Below, one piece after another: positions 11,891 through 24,059 of a DNA stretch of 64,000 bases. The stretch covers positions 8,198 to 72,197 of the forward strand of contig SJOL01001695.1 in NCBI GenBank assembly GCA_004794785.1, written 5' to 3'. The notes under the pieces were generated by a model. That model was not told where the DNA came from. It ran no database searches and saw only the letters and a program-made list of their open reading frames with translations. Both the position numbers and the translations under genes were made by a program. Each line of letters opens with the position of its first letter. The first letter of the stretch is position 1. This stretch comes from Opisthorchis felineus (taxonomy: Eukaryota > Platyhelminthes > Trematoda > Opisthorchiida > Opisthorchiidae).

Positions 11891-12239
11891 TTTGTGAGTG
11901 CGAAAAATGTGGTTGCGACGAAATCTCGGGAGCCAAGCATTTACCATTTAGTTGATATAACTTGTTTGTCCGGAATCCAGATACCTGGGTGCTGCTCTGT
12001 CGAATGCAAGTTCCTGGAACAATGCTCCTGTTCTATCGCGCAACGGTTCTGGTCAATGTGACGTATTCTTTGTTCTTAATAGCTGGCAGTAAAATGCGCT
12101 ATTGTCATTGGAACCGATAAGGTGGACAATGGTAGTGGCAAGGTTGGAAAGCTCACCACTCAGCATCACATTCGTGGCCATGTACTCACTGATACTTGGC
12201 TGAGAATAGCACATCAAAGACGAGTTTTCCGACACAATC

Positions 12240-15200
12240 TAAATAGGTTTTGGCAGAATGGCGAGGCGTGACTGGTGGTTGGAATGTTTGCACTCTCGCC
12301 AAATTCTTGGAAGTTACGATCTCGAAGCAGTGCGAAAATTTGAAAATGATGGTAGGCTGATTAACTATGCTGACTTCAATCGGTTGTGCGTCACTAGCAT
12401 GCCCTTCCAACATCCTAAAAGCACGTGTAAATTCTATGCTCAAATGGTATCACAACTTACCAGGCGGGCTACATCCCATTGAGATCTAGGGAAACCTCGT
12501 GCGTGGAGGTTTATTGCCCTTTCTGAGTAGCTGAAGCCAGCCTGACAACCCGTTTGAAAACTAGTCCTTTTCAGAATTGCTACCTTTCTACAGTGTCCAT
12601 CTGGCGGCACTCGCGAAAAATTGGTAGCTGCTCCTGTGGTGCTCGACAGTGTCATTACACAATGGACGTGGGTTGTTTTGCTACTGGCCACTTGGGAACT
12701 GTGCGGCGTCGCCAGAAGAATTAGATATCGGAGAGCATTATGTGGTTGTCAAGCCAGGCTAAGGAGGCGAACGCGCCAAACTACCAACATTTCGTCCCCA
12801 AGCGACCCAGTCTACTGGGACAGACGGAAATCCAGAAACTTGCCCGATTGTCGATCATTTCAAACAACTCCTTTATTACACAGATCAGCACGCATCTCTA
12901 CCCACCATTGAATCCCCTACTTCGTCCTGCGATGCTGACTGTCGCCGTCCGACGAAAGAACTGACCAAAATTCCCCATCGAGGGAAAGAACTTATTCCCT
13001 GGTAAAGATGGCATCTTTACAAGGCGTGCACTACCACCACCCTTAAGTCACTGGGGGATTTATTCTGTTCACTCTTGGACAGTGAAGTGTTTCCATCCGT
13101 TTAAATGAACTGTGTGACAACTTCTGTGGTGTAAGCTTATTGCTTGTAGGTTATATATTGTTTTTCATCCTCCTTATGAATCGGTTTCTTAGCGAAGGAT
13201 ACGCACCTGACGAAAGCAGGATTTCCTTCAATAAAGGGTTACGCTTCCCAAATCCTCACTGTATGTCGTGCTCTAGAACAACGACGCAAATACCAACAGC
13301 AAACTTGTGCCTATTCCATCAAATTCCGGATGGTGTTCACTTCTGTGAACCCAGAAGCATTGTGAAATATTGCATTCGAATAGTGTGCCTATGAAGGTAG
13401 TCAGGATGTTGAAGTCTTTGTTTGCGGCCATCTGCTACATCCAATTCGGAAGACCAGTCTTCAACGGAAAGGTGGACTGTGAGAATGGAACCCCCCTCAG
13501 CCTCAAAAGTGTCCGAGTTTATATCTCTACTCAAGCGCCATCGTGCACCTGACCCTGACGACCTTCCACCTGATCTGTTCAAGGTCGGTGACCAATTCCT
13601 CAGTCAATACCTGTCTAGCCTATTTGTGTCTATCTGGGAGAACGAGACCGTTCCGGATAACGGGTGAGTCGATAATAGTGTCCATTTTCGAAAATGGTAC
13701 TCGCAGTGAGTGTTGTAACCGAAGGGATGTTAGTTTGACTCCTGTTGTAACAAGACTTCTGGCGTTATCGATTCTTCGGCGTCTTACGACGGCGCGCGAA
13801 TCCATAACCCGTGAGCATCAAACGGTATTTTGACCGGGTAGAGGCTGCGTCGACCACATTTTCACCCTCCGTTGGGTGTTAGAGCAACTTCATATGTACA
13901 GTCGACCCAAAATCTTCTCATTCCTTGGCTTTAAGGGTACGTTCGATTCTGTCGATCGGTCAGTGCTGTTAACCACAATTGCTCAACAGGGTGTGCACCG
14001 GAATTTGTGAACATAATCCGGTCCATATATTCCATATATTCTGGGCGTGTGAGAGTGTATGGTGAGCTCTCCAAAAGCTCCCTTACAAAAACATTGTCCG
14101 ACGAGTATGTCCACTCTCTCCGTTCCCGTTCACCTTCGTCACTGACGGAATAATGTGTGAACGCTGGAAGGCCTTCAGCTTGTTGCTTGTGAGAAGCTTG
14201 TCGGTCTGGAGTGTGCAGACGAAGTCGCCCCTATCTTTGAAGATGAAGGCACAAGCCCTGTTGAATAGACTGACCACCGTCATACCATCTTTTGGCATGC
14301 GACTTGCATCTTCAAAGTGCAAGGTTATGCTTCAGAGCGTACAGTCTCTGAACAAGCCCTTTACAATTCAAGGAGAATCACTGGAGGTTGTAGAGAATTT
14401 TAAATAACCCATTAGTTGTATTAGCTCTGACGGAAGTGCGTCTGATGAAGTCAGTTAACGAATCTCAAAAGCCAGAATCACGTTTGCTAATTTGTATCAC
14501 TTGTGGCGTCTTAAGAGCCGCATGTACCAGGCTACAATAAGGGTTATATTGTTGTAAGGTTGCGAAACGTGGTCTCTGCGGGCGGATGATCTGAGGTGTT
14601 TTCAGGTTTTTGACGACCGATGCCTCAGAAGCGTTGCTGGTTTTGGATGTCGTCAACGTATTCGTAACGTAATTGGAAAACGGGTATTTGGTTGTGTAAC
14701 ACGTACCTTAATCGCAGAAAGCATCCAGCTCCATCAACTGCTGTGGCTCCGCCATGTACTACGCATGCCGAAGCAGCGTCCACCGAGGCTGATGTTGTTC
14801 TCTGTGCCTCCTTCAGAATGGCAGAAATCACGAGGTGGACAACGTATGACATGTCAGAAGGGTGTGAAAAAGATTATGAAGAGTGCGTGTTGTTGGTTTG
14901 GTACTGCTTTCAGGTTGGGGTCCCCGTGATCCCTCCTGCGCTTGACTGGTGACATTGCGAGGAATGGTGGCTGATCGATGTCAGTGGCTTCCGTGCTGTC
15001 AGTTTCTTTCCAGATTGTCTGATTTGGCGTTTGGAGGTGTAGGCACCAATCAATTGATTGACTGAGGTGTAGGCACCTGAGAATGCTTGCGGTAGCCTGG
15101 CACCAGGTCCTCTCCATCACCCTGTCTTTTCATTCTGAGGCTTCAAAAATAATTTGATAAACTTTGTGTTTGTACGGCAGTGAATCACCAGTGTCATCGC

Positions 15201-15240
15201 TGATGTTGCTGTCTCTGATGGTAGTGATAATGTGGATACG
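12240..15240 (+). mobile_element. RTE-like LINE family A: endonuclease plus reverse transcriptase, decayed
   Basis: The parts lie in LINE order on plus. (1) EN: frame 12258-12482 reads FENDGRLINYADFNRLCVT then FQHPK, the distal EN block of trematode LINEs. (2) RT start: 13422-13667 reads LLKRHRAPDPDDLPPDLFKV then SLFVSIWENETVPD. (3) SIIVSIFENGTRSEC and SLTPVVTRLLAL at about 13680-13790, then a FLDFK-like block at about 13920. (4) IPSFGMRLASSKCKVMLQ at about 14280-14330. (5) Post-RT VFDDRCLRSVAGF-like residues and an LRH...MP block at about 14590-14770. (6) WGPRDP-like end at about 14920. Stops and shifts occur throughout. The 3' tail to about 15240 matches the tail of the copy at 32250-34115, defining a shared 3' end. 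Confidence 0.75.
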
Positions 15241-15244
15241 AGAG

Positions 15245-16180
15245 CTCGTATCCGTACAAATGGCGCTGCCTTTAACCTTCGAGTTGTCATCTGGAGTTCG
15301 ATATGGCTGTCCACCGCCCCGTTTATTGTTCCACTCTGTGGTTGATTGGATAATGTTTCAGGGTATCAACGCATACCTCGGCTTGAAGATTAAACAGATT
15401 GTGTCGATCACAGAACTTGAATTCGAGGATAACACAGATGTCCCTCCTGCAGACCGGCATAGTCTACAATGTCTTCAATGGAATCTACCAGTACGCTTCT
15501 TCCGTCGACTTTCAGTTAAACGATTCGAAGTTCTCTCCTCCATCGGCAGCCCTGTCGGACCATTCACAGCAAACGGAGTGACGCTAGTGAATGCTTGCTT
15601 ACCTCGACTCAACTATCCCTAAGAACTGTCAGGCCAAGAACGAAGCCACAACCCGCTTGGAGAACTTTCGCATGACGTTCCTTCAACTGAGGCGTGTACT
15701 CCGGCATACAAAAGGAATTAGTCTGAAAGTTAAGGTTCAAATCTATCAGTCTGTCGTCCGATCTGTTTTATTTTATGCTTGTGAACCGTGGCCGGAACAT
15801 ATATCAAACACTCGTAAGGTGGGAATTTTCGACCCTTGACGTTTGGGAAGCATTCTCAGAATCCTTTGTCGAATAAAGCCTGCCGTTATTCCTGTGCCGT
15901 CGTTCGTCCCGAGGAGCCAGTAGGACAACTTTCACTCAGACGTTTTAAGCATGTTCTTCTTCGGACATCGTCAGATCTGTCCTTGCTCCTAAACGGCACC
16001 AAGAATGTCGTTGTCGTCGAGTTGATTAGCTGAAAAGATTGCTCGACAATGTTGAGAGCGCTGCTGAACCTCTGCGTCCACAGGATCAATGGCCCACGCA
16101 ACTGCGACCAGCACTGATTCCATTTCTGCTAGGGCCTTGCCGCCGGCCTCCTCCCTTTGATAGCTGCGATTCCAAACAAC
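15245..16180 (+). mobile_element. RTE-like LINE, second family (C): RT and C-terminal region, decayed
   Basis: Plus-strand reading with shifts gives an IRTNGAAF block, SSGVRYGCPPPRLLFHSVV (RT block normally GVRQGCPLSPxLFN), TELEFEDNTDVP (normally ADD; catalytic Asp context lost), SSIGSPVGPFTANGV, then a QLRRVLRHTKGISLKVKVQIYQSVVRSVLFY block and a WPTQ...-rich end near 16090. The wording differs from family A although the order is the same, so it is a different RTE-like lineage inserted directly behind family A's tail. Confidence 0.7.
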
Positions 16181-16673
16181 CGAGACGCCTCTTTATCTTC
16201 ACTCTGAAGGCTGTCAAATTAAAGTAACCGGGTAAGTACCATTCTGCGTAGAAGCACCTTGGAAGCTACGACTAATACTGCTACCTCAGCGGTTTATGTT
16301 TGATACTCTTACGCCGTTTTTCAATACCGTCATCACCGTCGAAGCGCTCCATCCTGTCTTTCGAGATATATTATAATTAGGTCATCAGGCTAGTTACAAG
16401 AGGTTTACCACCTTCGAAGAGCGCAAGCCTTCTTTATCTCCTTGGTCTTCATTGTCCGCTCTCTGTCAATCCGCAGGTTTTTCGCTATTCGGCGTTTGAG
16501 TGTGTATGATTGCGGCTGTTTGTGGAGGCAGAAGTGTTCCTCTAGTGTCTGACTCCGGAGCGCATGGCGACCGGGAGATCTCTGCTTGAGCTAATGAATC
16601 AAACGTCCGGCTCACTTAATTTCAGTAGACTGGCCTGGCCTGAGGACGCAGACCACTCGGGCATCCCGACTTC

Positions 16674-16785
16674 CCCTGTCTAGGCTTGGGAAACCTAGCA
16701 GTATCCCAGCTCTCGTGCTTCCTTCGGGTGGCATGACAGCTAGGCACCGGATGGATGTTACAGTTGAACGATTTTTTAAATTCCC
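16674..16785 (+). mobile_element. tRNA-derived SINE, 5'-truncated copy
   Basis: Contains the ctgtctaggcttgggaaacct block, cagtatcccagctctcgtg, and the tacagttgaacgatttttta tail of the SINE family. The tRNA-like promoter part is absent. Confidence 0.7.
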
Positions 16786-16829
16786 TTTGCCACACAAGAA
16801 TATAGCTGATCAGGTGTCTGTGTTCACTT

Positions 16830-17450
16830 TTTGGATGAGTCCTCCCCCCACTAGTTTAGTGTAGGTCCCACATATCGTCAGTAACTTTCCGCGGATATCA
16901 TTTACTGGTCTGATTCCAAAGACAACCATTACTTCCCAGACCTCCGGGTCATTGCCCACCCGAACACTGATATCACCTAACAGGATAGACGTCGTGCGAA
17001 GATCTGTTCAGGTTCGACAGTTGATCATTGAATTTGTTCCTTTCCTCCCTGAGTCTTACTTTGTGCCGTTTTAGGCTCACAATTGTGACAAGCCTTGCCC
17101 TCGACAGCCTGGATGGGATGGGAGTCTTTGTTCAGTTGTTGGCGTTTGGTTCATCCGGTCTCCGTTCCGTTCAGTCTGCAACAACGAATCCGACAGAACT
17201 AGATGAATTTGCAAATAGTGGATATTACCTAGAATTTGGAGGTCCACCAAGCCCTCATTGTTTTTTGGAGGCTCTGGTCGTGTTCCTTTCTAGTTTTGGG
17301 CGCCACCACCATTTCAGCTCACTTACAACCGGACCTGCAGTTTCGTCTGCCTGGCGTCTATGGTTTCCCTTATGGTCAGCGAGTAAAAGCCTAGTTGCCA
17401 CACTAACATATCTTCGGGTCGACGAGCCCTGTCTGTGATCAAACATCAAT
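16830..17450 (-). mobile_element. RTE-like LINE endonuclease fragment
   Basis: On minus, after RLREERNKFNDQLSNLN (about 17065-17015), a frame reads LLGDISVRVGNDPEVWE (about 16995-16940), the EN block normally LLGDFNARVGxDxxxWxGVLG, followed by a GIRPVNDIRGKLLTICG block. Wording is close to the EN fragment at 57725-58400, so both may come from one family. Stops and frame shifts make it dead. It is antisense to GIGYF. Confidence 0.65.
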
Positions 17451-17784
17451 CCCGAATCGTATATTGTCGCCTAAAAATCCAGATGTCAATCAGACAGCAC
17501 ATTTAGCATCTCTTGAGAGTCGATCCTTCTGTGTTCATATGTCGTTGGAAACGAAAAATATCGCCTACCTATCTGAAAACGGCTGATCTAAATATCTAGG
17601 TCTTATTGATGTAGCTGTGGAAGACTGAAAGATCTGCGTTACGTTCACAAAAACGGATATCAACACCATTTAAAATCTACGTGGCAAACCAGCTGTTGAA
17701 CTCAGGCTCAGTAAGTCTCCGGTTGTTCATGCAAAAAAGGTCCAGCTTCAGATACAAAGGGACATATTTCGATTGTTCGACGAA

Positions 17785-18216
17785 CTAGTTCAGGAATACG
17801 CATTTCTCGTGGGATGTACTCTCGCGGATATCACATGTGCCAATCGACACCGCTAAAACCGTGCAAATCAGGTTACTGTTCCATGCAGTGAGAACATCAG
17901 TGGTTCTATGGTTTTTTCGTTGGATGAACCTGTAGCCTATGGGTTGATAAGTATTCAGTCCTCCGCGAGGATCGTTGACTGTTTGGTATTCACCGGTAAT
18001 CGGGGAAGCATTCGGATGAGTTATCAACCAGTGGAATTCCACAGCGTTGCTAATCGGTTGGCGAAAGGACGGTCCTGTACAAATTATTCGGCAGCTGTTG
18101 ACCAAGGTTTCCTTTCGATCCTCTACGTCAATCGGATAAGTAAAAAAGGACAGCATGAATAATATAACGCAGCCATTCGGCCGTATCTTTGTTGTAAAAG
18201 TGGAGGGCTCCTGCAC
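17785..18216 (-). CDS. Uncharacterised 143-codon open frame
   Basis: An uninterrupted minus-strand frame of 143 codons inside the first GIGYF intron region. It has no signal peptide, clear membrane segment or catalytic motif that I recognise. Its neighbours are LINE pieces on both sides, so it is more likely part of a transposon or a chance frame than a gene. No function is proposed. Confidence 0.15.
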   Translation of the reverse strand: MQEPSTFTTKIRPNGCVILFMLSFFTYPIDVEDRKETLVNSCRIICTGPSFRQPISNAVEFHWLITHPNASPITGEYQTVNDPRGGLNTYQPIGYRFIQRKNHRTTDVLTAWNSNLICTVLAVSIGTCDIRESTSHEKCVFLN

Positions 18217-18589
18217 CTGTACTGAACTATTCTAAAGCCTTTCCTAGTTTATTTTTTACTGTTTCACAGTAGTCTTATTAGCCCGAACGCATGTCCTAAT
18301 TACTAAGTGGATGTTTTGCCATGCAAGGCTTTTCTTGTGACAGCGGAACCAATGATGCGAAAAATGTCAAAATTATTTTCCACTTCACTTTATCTTGTAT
18401 CATATCGTACTTCCTGTAAACCATTGCAAACATTCATTCCTTCTATCTTGTACACATCCAAGATTCACGGTGAAATTGCACAACCCAATGGATTAAAAGA
18501 ATAATGGCAGTAATGGCGACTCGAATTCGATTCACGCACCTTACTGCCTTGCACCCGTAGTGTCTCATTCTGAAGATGCAAGGTTTGGG

Positions 18590-19080
18590 CCGTGTACTCA
18601 ATTGTCGATTGCCCTCCAGTCAATACCCACCGATAATAGTATTTTCCTTATGGAAGATTTCAATACTGGAAGTATAGGGACCTTATGGATGTGGTTTGTG
18701 GCCCCAAATTCAACACGGATCATTCCTTGACATGAACTTCTGTGCGTGTCACCTCCAGAAAATTACAGTTCTTGAGAAGTGCGATCAATCTAGCTGGATA
18801 TAGAGTCCTGGAAGGCCAGACAGCCTGATGAAATTTCAAATGACTAACCGAGAGACTTTCGAAACCAACCTTTTCGAGGCCACTGGATTGTGATTAAAGC
18901 CAACTTCCGTGAAGCTTCACTGGACATTATTGGGCTGGCGAAATCAGCACGGATGGAGCGGTTTGTAGAAAATAACGTGATTTTATCTTATCAACTCACT
19001 GCAAAACTTGGTGAACGTACCTTCCCAAGAATTTTCCGGGGCTGCAGAAAGGAATCCCACGGTGCGCTTTCGTAGAGTAA
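18590..19080 (+). mobile_element. CR1-like LINE endonuclease distal fragment
   Basis: A plus frame reads FLMEDFNTGSI (normally LLxGDFN) at about 18645, then LDMNFCACHLQK after a shift, a PGRPDSL block and, later, VIKANFREASLDII and residues of the EN-RT linker. This matches the distal EN of CR1-like elements (DFN, then leucine-rich, then RPGxxPSLLDL). Gly of GDFN is Glu. Frame-broken. Confidence 0.5.
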
Positions 19081-19397
19081 ATGAATTACAGAATAAATTA
19101 GGCGGTTAAATTCAGTCGTCTGGTTTTTGTCGATGTCAGAGACAGAGAGGGAGTCCTTTGGCGCGCTGAAGGTAGTCTGGATTCAAAACCCAATGCCTTC
19201 ATATACTTTAAGGCATCCGGATCAGTAACTCATAGAACTCAATTATGTGCTGGATGTGTTGAAGACTGCTTAGACGTTTATCGGGAGTCGAATAGGATCA
19301 ACTAGATTAAATGCCTCGGTGCACAGACAGGGACCACACTGTCCAACTCCTAAAAGTTGCAAGCAAAGCTTTTCCAGATACTAACAATCCTTCAGCT

Positions 19398-19560
19398 GTA
19401 ACACCCGTTTGGTGCATACCTGCCACGATACCCGTATTAAACACGAGGGCTGGGATAGTGCCACATTGCTTAAGCCGAGACACCACTAGTTGAGATGCCG
19501 GAGTTGGATTCGAACCGCGGAACTTCCGGTCCGTACGTTCTCGCTTTCACCAGATACTAA
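19398..19560 (-). mobile_element. tRNA-derived SINE, diverged copy
   Basis: Read on minus it has the box B-like ggttcgaatcc region (plus-strand ggattcgaaccgcgg at 19507), the cactatcccagccctcgtg block (plus cacgagggctgggatagtg at 19441-19459), and the family end (plus gtaacacccgtttggtgc). It forms an inverted pair with the copy at 19690-19862. Confidence 0.65.
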
Positions 19561-19599
19561 CCACGAACCCTCTAAAAATGAATCGCCTACCCAAACGTC

Positions 19600-21079
19600 C
19601 CGATTTTTGTCAACATCATCATCAGCTGCAAGACCTGTGTACATGTCCTACAGTGGTCATAGCTGCCACAGTTTCGTTCACCGATAATTTGGGGAGATGG
19701 ATCAGTGGTTAGACCGCGAATTTACTGGCCAGAAGGTCCGTGGTTCGAACCCGACCTCTGTATCTCGACTTCTCCTGACTAGGCTAGGGCAACCTGACAG
19801 TATCCCAGTCCCCGTGCTTCCTTCGGGTGGCATGGCAGCTGCCCACCGAAAGGGTGTTGAATACCCTTTTATATCAGTTTTGGGAGATGGGGTAGGTAGC
19901 CGCCCATTGGAAGTGATAGCTGATATAATACAGGGTTGTCAGTGGACATTTCATTGGGGAGATTGGGAGGGGAGCTATGCATTGAAGGCAATAGCTTGGA
20001 TGCACGGGCGCCATTGAGGGCGCAACCGGGCAATATCTGACAATGTCTCTAACCATTAATGTGTGCCTTTCTCGGGGTCCCCATCCAGTGAGACGGCAAT
20101 GACCAGCGCAACTGGGTTTCCTGGTAATGGCTTTCATACTTCGCTGCCAGGTCATTGTTTGACCTCCCCAGCCTCGTTTCCACCCTTCACGTGGTTGTGC
20201 GAAAAGAGCCCTTCAAGGAAGTCGGTCGACTATCATACGGAGCACGTTGCCAAGTCAGCGCAACCTATGTAGTGTGACCAGTTCATCTATCGTGGGCGAG
20301 TTATCTCTTCCGAAAACCATTCGACGTACTTCAGCACTACTGATCCGGTGTTCCCACCAGACTCGGGCAATGCTCCAAAGACATCGATGGTCAAACACTG
20401 AAAGTCTTTTGACGTCCTCAGCGCGCAGCGGCCAGGTTTCTGACCCGTATAATAATATGGGGCGCACCGCAGCATTGTAAGCTCGACCCTTAACGGATAA
20501 GCTGATGTCATGCCTACGCCACATTTGATGCAGGTTCACGAAAGCTTATTTGGCCTGTCCAATCCGGATGGAAATATCATCTTTGGCTGGACTACAGGGA
20601 CTGATACAACTGCCCAGGTAGACAAACTTGTCCCCTACGTCAATCGGCTCATGCACAAGCATGAGGCTAGGGTTCGAGCCCACTCATTCTTGCAGTAGAC
20701 TTTACACTTTGCAGGTGTGGTTTGCATGCCAGACCGTGAGGCAGAATTATTTAGATTATTCAGTGTTGTTTGCATTAGGACGATGTAAAGTGCATGTGTG
20801 TGGTTCGGAGGCCTAGACCCCGTGAATATGGTTGAAAGGTTCTCATGCGTTGCTTACTCCGCCAACTAGCTTCTATAAAACTAGCCGATCGGATGAAAAG
20901 TGTGATGGCACATTCACACGTGTGGAGTAGTGAGCCAGATCTACACTGGGTAACCGGTCTACTGGAAACATCCAATTTTCTCTGTTTGGGTGTCAAGAAA
21001 ACAACTGCAGAGCGAGCGTCTGGAAACGAACCAATGGTAGCTGATACGTTCACACTGCTTGGAAGCCTTATTGACGCTG
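19600..21079 (-). mobile_element. RTE-like LINE family B copy 1: RT C-terminal half plus 3' tail
   Basis: On minus, from about 20710 downward: TPAKCKVY, EPIDVGDKFVYLGSCIS, a stop codon inside the QAK*AFVN block, then LHQMWRRHDISLSVKGRAY, NAAVRPILLYGSETWPL, LSVFDHRCLWSIARV and FGRDNSPTIDELVTLHRLR. This is the post-RT region of RTE-like elements. A tail reading GWGPRERHTL follows, and then non-coding DNA to about 19600. A SINE (19690-19862) interrupts the tail. From 19931 to 21079 it is almost identical to 27619-28767. The RT catalytic core lies 5' of this piece and is absent. Confidence 0.75.
19690..19862 (+). mobile_element. tRNA-derived SINE inserted in LINE tail
   Basis: Has a box A-like atcagtggttag (19708), box B ggttcgaaccc at about 19742, then the ctaggctagggcaacctgac block, cagtatcccagtccccgtg, and a shortened end. 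It lies within the 3' tail of RTE-like family B copy 1: tail sequence stops at about 19690 and resumes at about 19872. The bases gggagatgg occur on both sides and may be a target-site duplication. Confidence 0.8.
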
Positions 21080-21284
21080 CGTATCACATCAATGATATTT
21101 TTTGGATGGGTCCCCAGGGATTCTCCGCCTTTCTTGAAAAGGTGTGCATACAGGCCGTCCAGTGCTTGTGCCTTCTCACGCTTCAGTACGGATATTTCCT
21201 ACTATTTCCTTCTTACGTCGGACAATTAAGGTGTACATTCCACTCCAATATCTCCAGAGGCTGTGTCGCAGGTCACCTAAACTG

Positions 21285-21765
21285 CTTTTCCAACTTTCCG
21301 GCCCATCTTTCCAGTCGACTTATTACTGTTTCATCCATGATGCGGCTGCGCGCAGCAGGTGCTTTTTGAGCAGCACCAGGTTCTTTGGTTTTAAAGGTAT
21401 TTCGACCGTATTGAATAATGTGCCGGCGGTCACGGTCAACCTTTGGGCGACCGGACTGTGCGGTTTTTAGGGCTAACCTTTTCCAGTCTGTCTTTCGGGG
21501 GTAGGCCACATCGCCGCTGATCGCCTTAGGGAAATACCTTACTGCCTTCACACTCCTATCGTAGATGACAGTACGACTTTACCCCCAGACTGACTCGTAG
21601 CACGATTACTCGTACAGTGTCTCGCTGCTCTTGGTCTGACTGCTCCCGTTTGGCCTTGCTGCCATGGTTGCACTAAGTGGAACGAAGTTCCAGCCAGTGT
21701 AGCCTGCGGGATCATTGCGGCACCCAAGCCCGACCACCACGTCAAGGTGGCAGCTACCTACCTGA
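21285..21765 (-). repeat. Unclassified interspersed repeat, copy 1 (inverted relative to copy 2)
   Basis: Reverse complement of this stretch matches 25455-25880 on plus along its length. Shared blocks include ggtaaagt(c/t)gta(c/t)tgtc, ccctaaaaaccgcaca, attattcaatacggtcgaaa and aagg/aagcacctg. The minus frames at 21273-21551 and 21548-21745 are open but do not resemble a known protein, although a frame ending GGKVVLSSTIGV-stop corresponds to GGKVVLSCATGV-stop in copy 2. Confidence 0.7.
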
Positions 21766-23789
21766 CTTGAAGCAGTCCACATCTCATTACCATTTTGCGG
21801 CTCGCCCTTATATGGCCTAGCAGAGCCTTTGTCGCATACACGCAGACATTATCAGAAACTCGGCCCTCCTCTACAGGTCTCCTGTCCTTTACTTCACTTA
21901 TCGTTCTTTTATTTTAACATGAGGTGCTGTCATTGAAAGCTACGAAATTCCTCTCCGCATTTCCTTCATTGTGCGAAACTCGTACGGTTGTGGACATCCA
22001 TGTTTACTTCAACGTACAACGTGAACTTTTCTGATTAGACGCCTGAGCATCGCCCATGCGTGCAACCTCCACGTGCCTCAATTTATGCAACTATCAACAT
22101 ACGAATAACACGCAGAGCAACCTAAGGGGTTCCAGAGGCAATTCTACATGCATGACTCATCCCTTAAATACTTTTAGAATTGCGTGGGATACTGTTATTT
22201 ATAATTTACGGTTTCTGAAAGGAAAGGGTGCCCAAAAGGTTTAACTAGCCCTTTCATTGCAATAAGCAGAGATGATTCCTCATAAACTCGCTAATGCCAC
22301 AAGCTGTGTTACCCCAAGTTGCATGCACCTTACCGCATGCAGTCTGGTTTCACCTCTGTCGTGCACTTTGGAGATCCGCCTTTCTGGAGGTTCGTGGTTG
22401 TAGCGAGAAAACCATGTCATTTCGGATATGGAGTCAGTTTTATTGTACTTCAAAAAAGCAGTCCATGCTGATTACCCTCAGAAACAAAAAAGTTGTGAAT
22501 TTATACGCAGACCGGTTCATTTGGATAATATCTTAGCTGAACACTATCTGGTTTTCCGCCTGCACACACCCCTATGATACTCAACCACTTCCAAGTTTTG
22601 ATACTGAGTGCGCTGTACCAAGTTTGCTGTCATTCTCCCCCCTCCCCGTTTCACTCGCCTAGACAAATAACAAAAGCTAGCGATCGGGTCAAAACTGTTG
22701 ACAGAAGCTATGAGATTAGTTCTCCACTTAATCCATCCACTTCATGGGACTGGGAATGTCCATCAGGACTACAAAGATGATGCAACGATACTGTGATCCA
22801 AATTGATAGAAAGCTGATGGAAGACCATTACTAAGAATCATTCTGCTTCGGAATGCTGACGAAATTTTTTCCTCGCATTCAGGTGAATTGCTTGAATATT
22901 CGTGTTTCAGACAGAGTCGCTTGAAGGGAACGGTGTGAATTCCGAGGTGGTATGAAACAAGTTTACTGGCCACCGGATACGGTATTTGTTGGGTTCTCAT
23001 AGGCTTCCAGTTTGGTTAAAGAAGAAGCATTGTGGATCGAGGTCAGGCTGTCGGAGGACATTCATCAAACCCTTTTACTTCTCACGTGAAGGCTGAAGTT
23101 CGATTTTATGGGACCAGATCTTCTAATTTAGATTTCGATACAGAGGTGCAACATAGTTTTTTCGTAACATTGTTGTGTTGGTGTAGCTCCTCAGCACCGC
23201 TTGGCTGATTACCTATTCGGTTTAATACGCCTCCTTGCCAGACGAGTACTACGTGATTCGGAGGTCTGCATGACGATCTTTGCTGACGATTGGTTGTGCA
23301 CCCTGAAGTAGGGCTGCATCCCATTCCCTAAGCCACCAACTGAACGAGGCGTTGAAATCGCGTTCAACGTGTTCAAATCATTTATCCTTTCAAAGGCTTT
23401 GGAAACACAGTTGGGACAATCGCTGTCCTGGAGGGGATACAAAACCGGTTATTCTCTATGCAGGGATGATACTTAGAGTGTGCGCTAGCACCATACATGG
23501 CTACTTCGTCAATTTCAACTGTCCACCTTGCTGATGGCTATTTGCAATTGACGGGGTCACAAACCAACCTCTTCAAAGGGCAAAATAAATCTGAAATTGA
23601 AATCGCCTGGATTTATAACCGACTGCGCTGGTGAGGACACGTGCAGCGCAGGATATCACACCTCATTTCGGAACAAACTAAACAGCTGTAGAGTGGTCTA
23701 CGAGGTCAAGGTAGGCTGAAATGGTGGCACGCATGCTAGGGAAAAAACTAAACCAAATCAAATCAATTGAATACATACAAAAAATCGTT
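21766..23789. other. Intronic stretch, nothing recognised
   Basis: No conserved protein motif, SINE body or simple repeat was seen on either strand. Small frames (for example 22728-23000 minus) have no family pattern. Confidence 0.4.
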
Positions 23790-23969
23790 CGGCTGTAAAA
23801 ACACTCCTTCGGTGCCTAACTGCCATGCCACCTGAACGAGGCACGAGGGCTGGGATACTGCCAAGTTGCCCAAGCCTTGACATAGAAAGTCGAGATGAAG
23901 AAGTCGGGTTCGGACCACGGACCTTCCGGTCGGTGAATTCGAGCTCTAACCACAGTCATCTCGCCCCTC

Positions 23970-23970
<1 letters not shown>
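23790..23970 (-). mobile_element. tRNA-derived SINE, near full-length copy
   Basis: Read on minus: a tRNA-like head at 23970-23920, box B-like gtccgaaccc (plus gggttcggac at about 23907), caaggcttgggcaac, cagtatcccagccctcgtg, and the cagccgaacgatttt end (plus aaaatcgttcggctg at 23782-23796). Its promoter end abuts the (AT)n tract at 23971. Confidence 0.8.

Positions 23971-24012
<42 letters not shown>
23971..24012. repeat. (AT)n microsatellite
   Basis: About 42 bp of alternating A and T, directly next to the tRNA-like end of a SINE. It yields artificial Ile-Tyr repeat frames on both strands. Confidence 0.95.
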
Positions 24013-24014
<2 letters not shown>

Positions 24015-24059
24015 GACAATAATTAATTAATGTATCAGCGATAAACCATTTACCATGAG

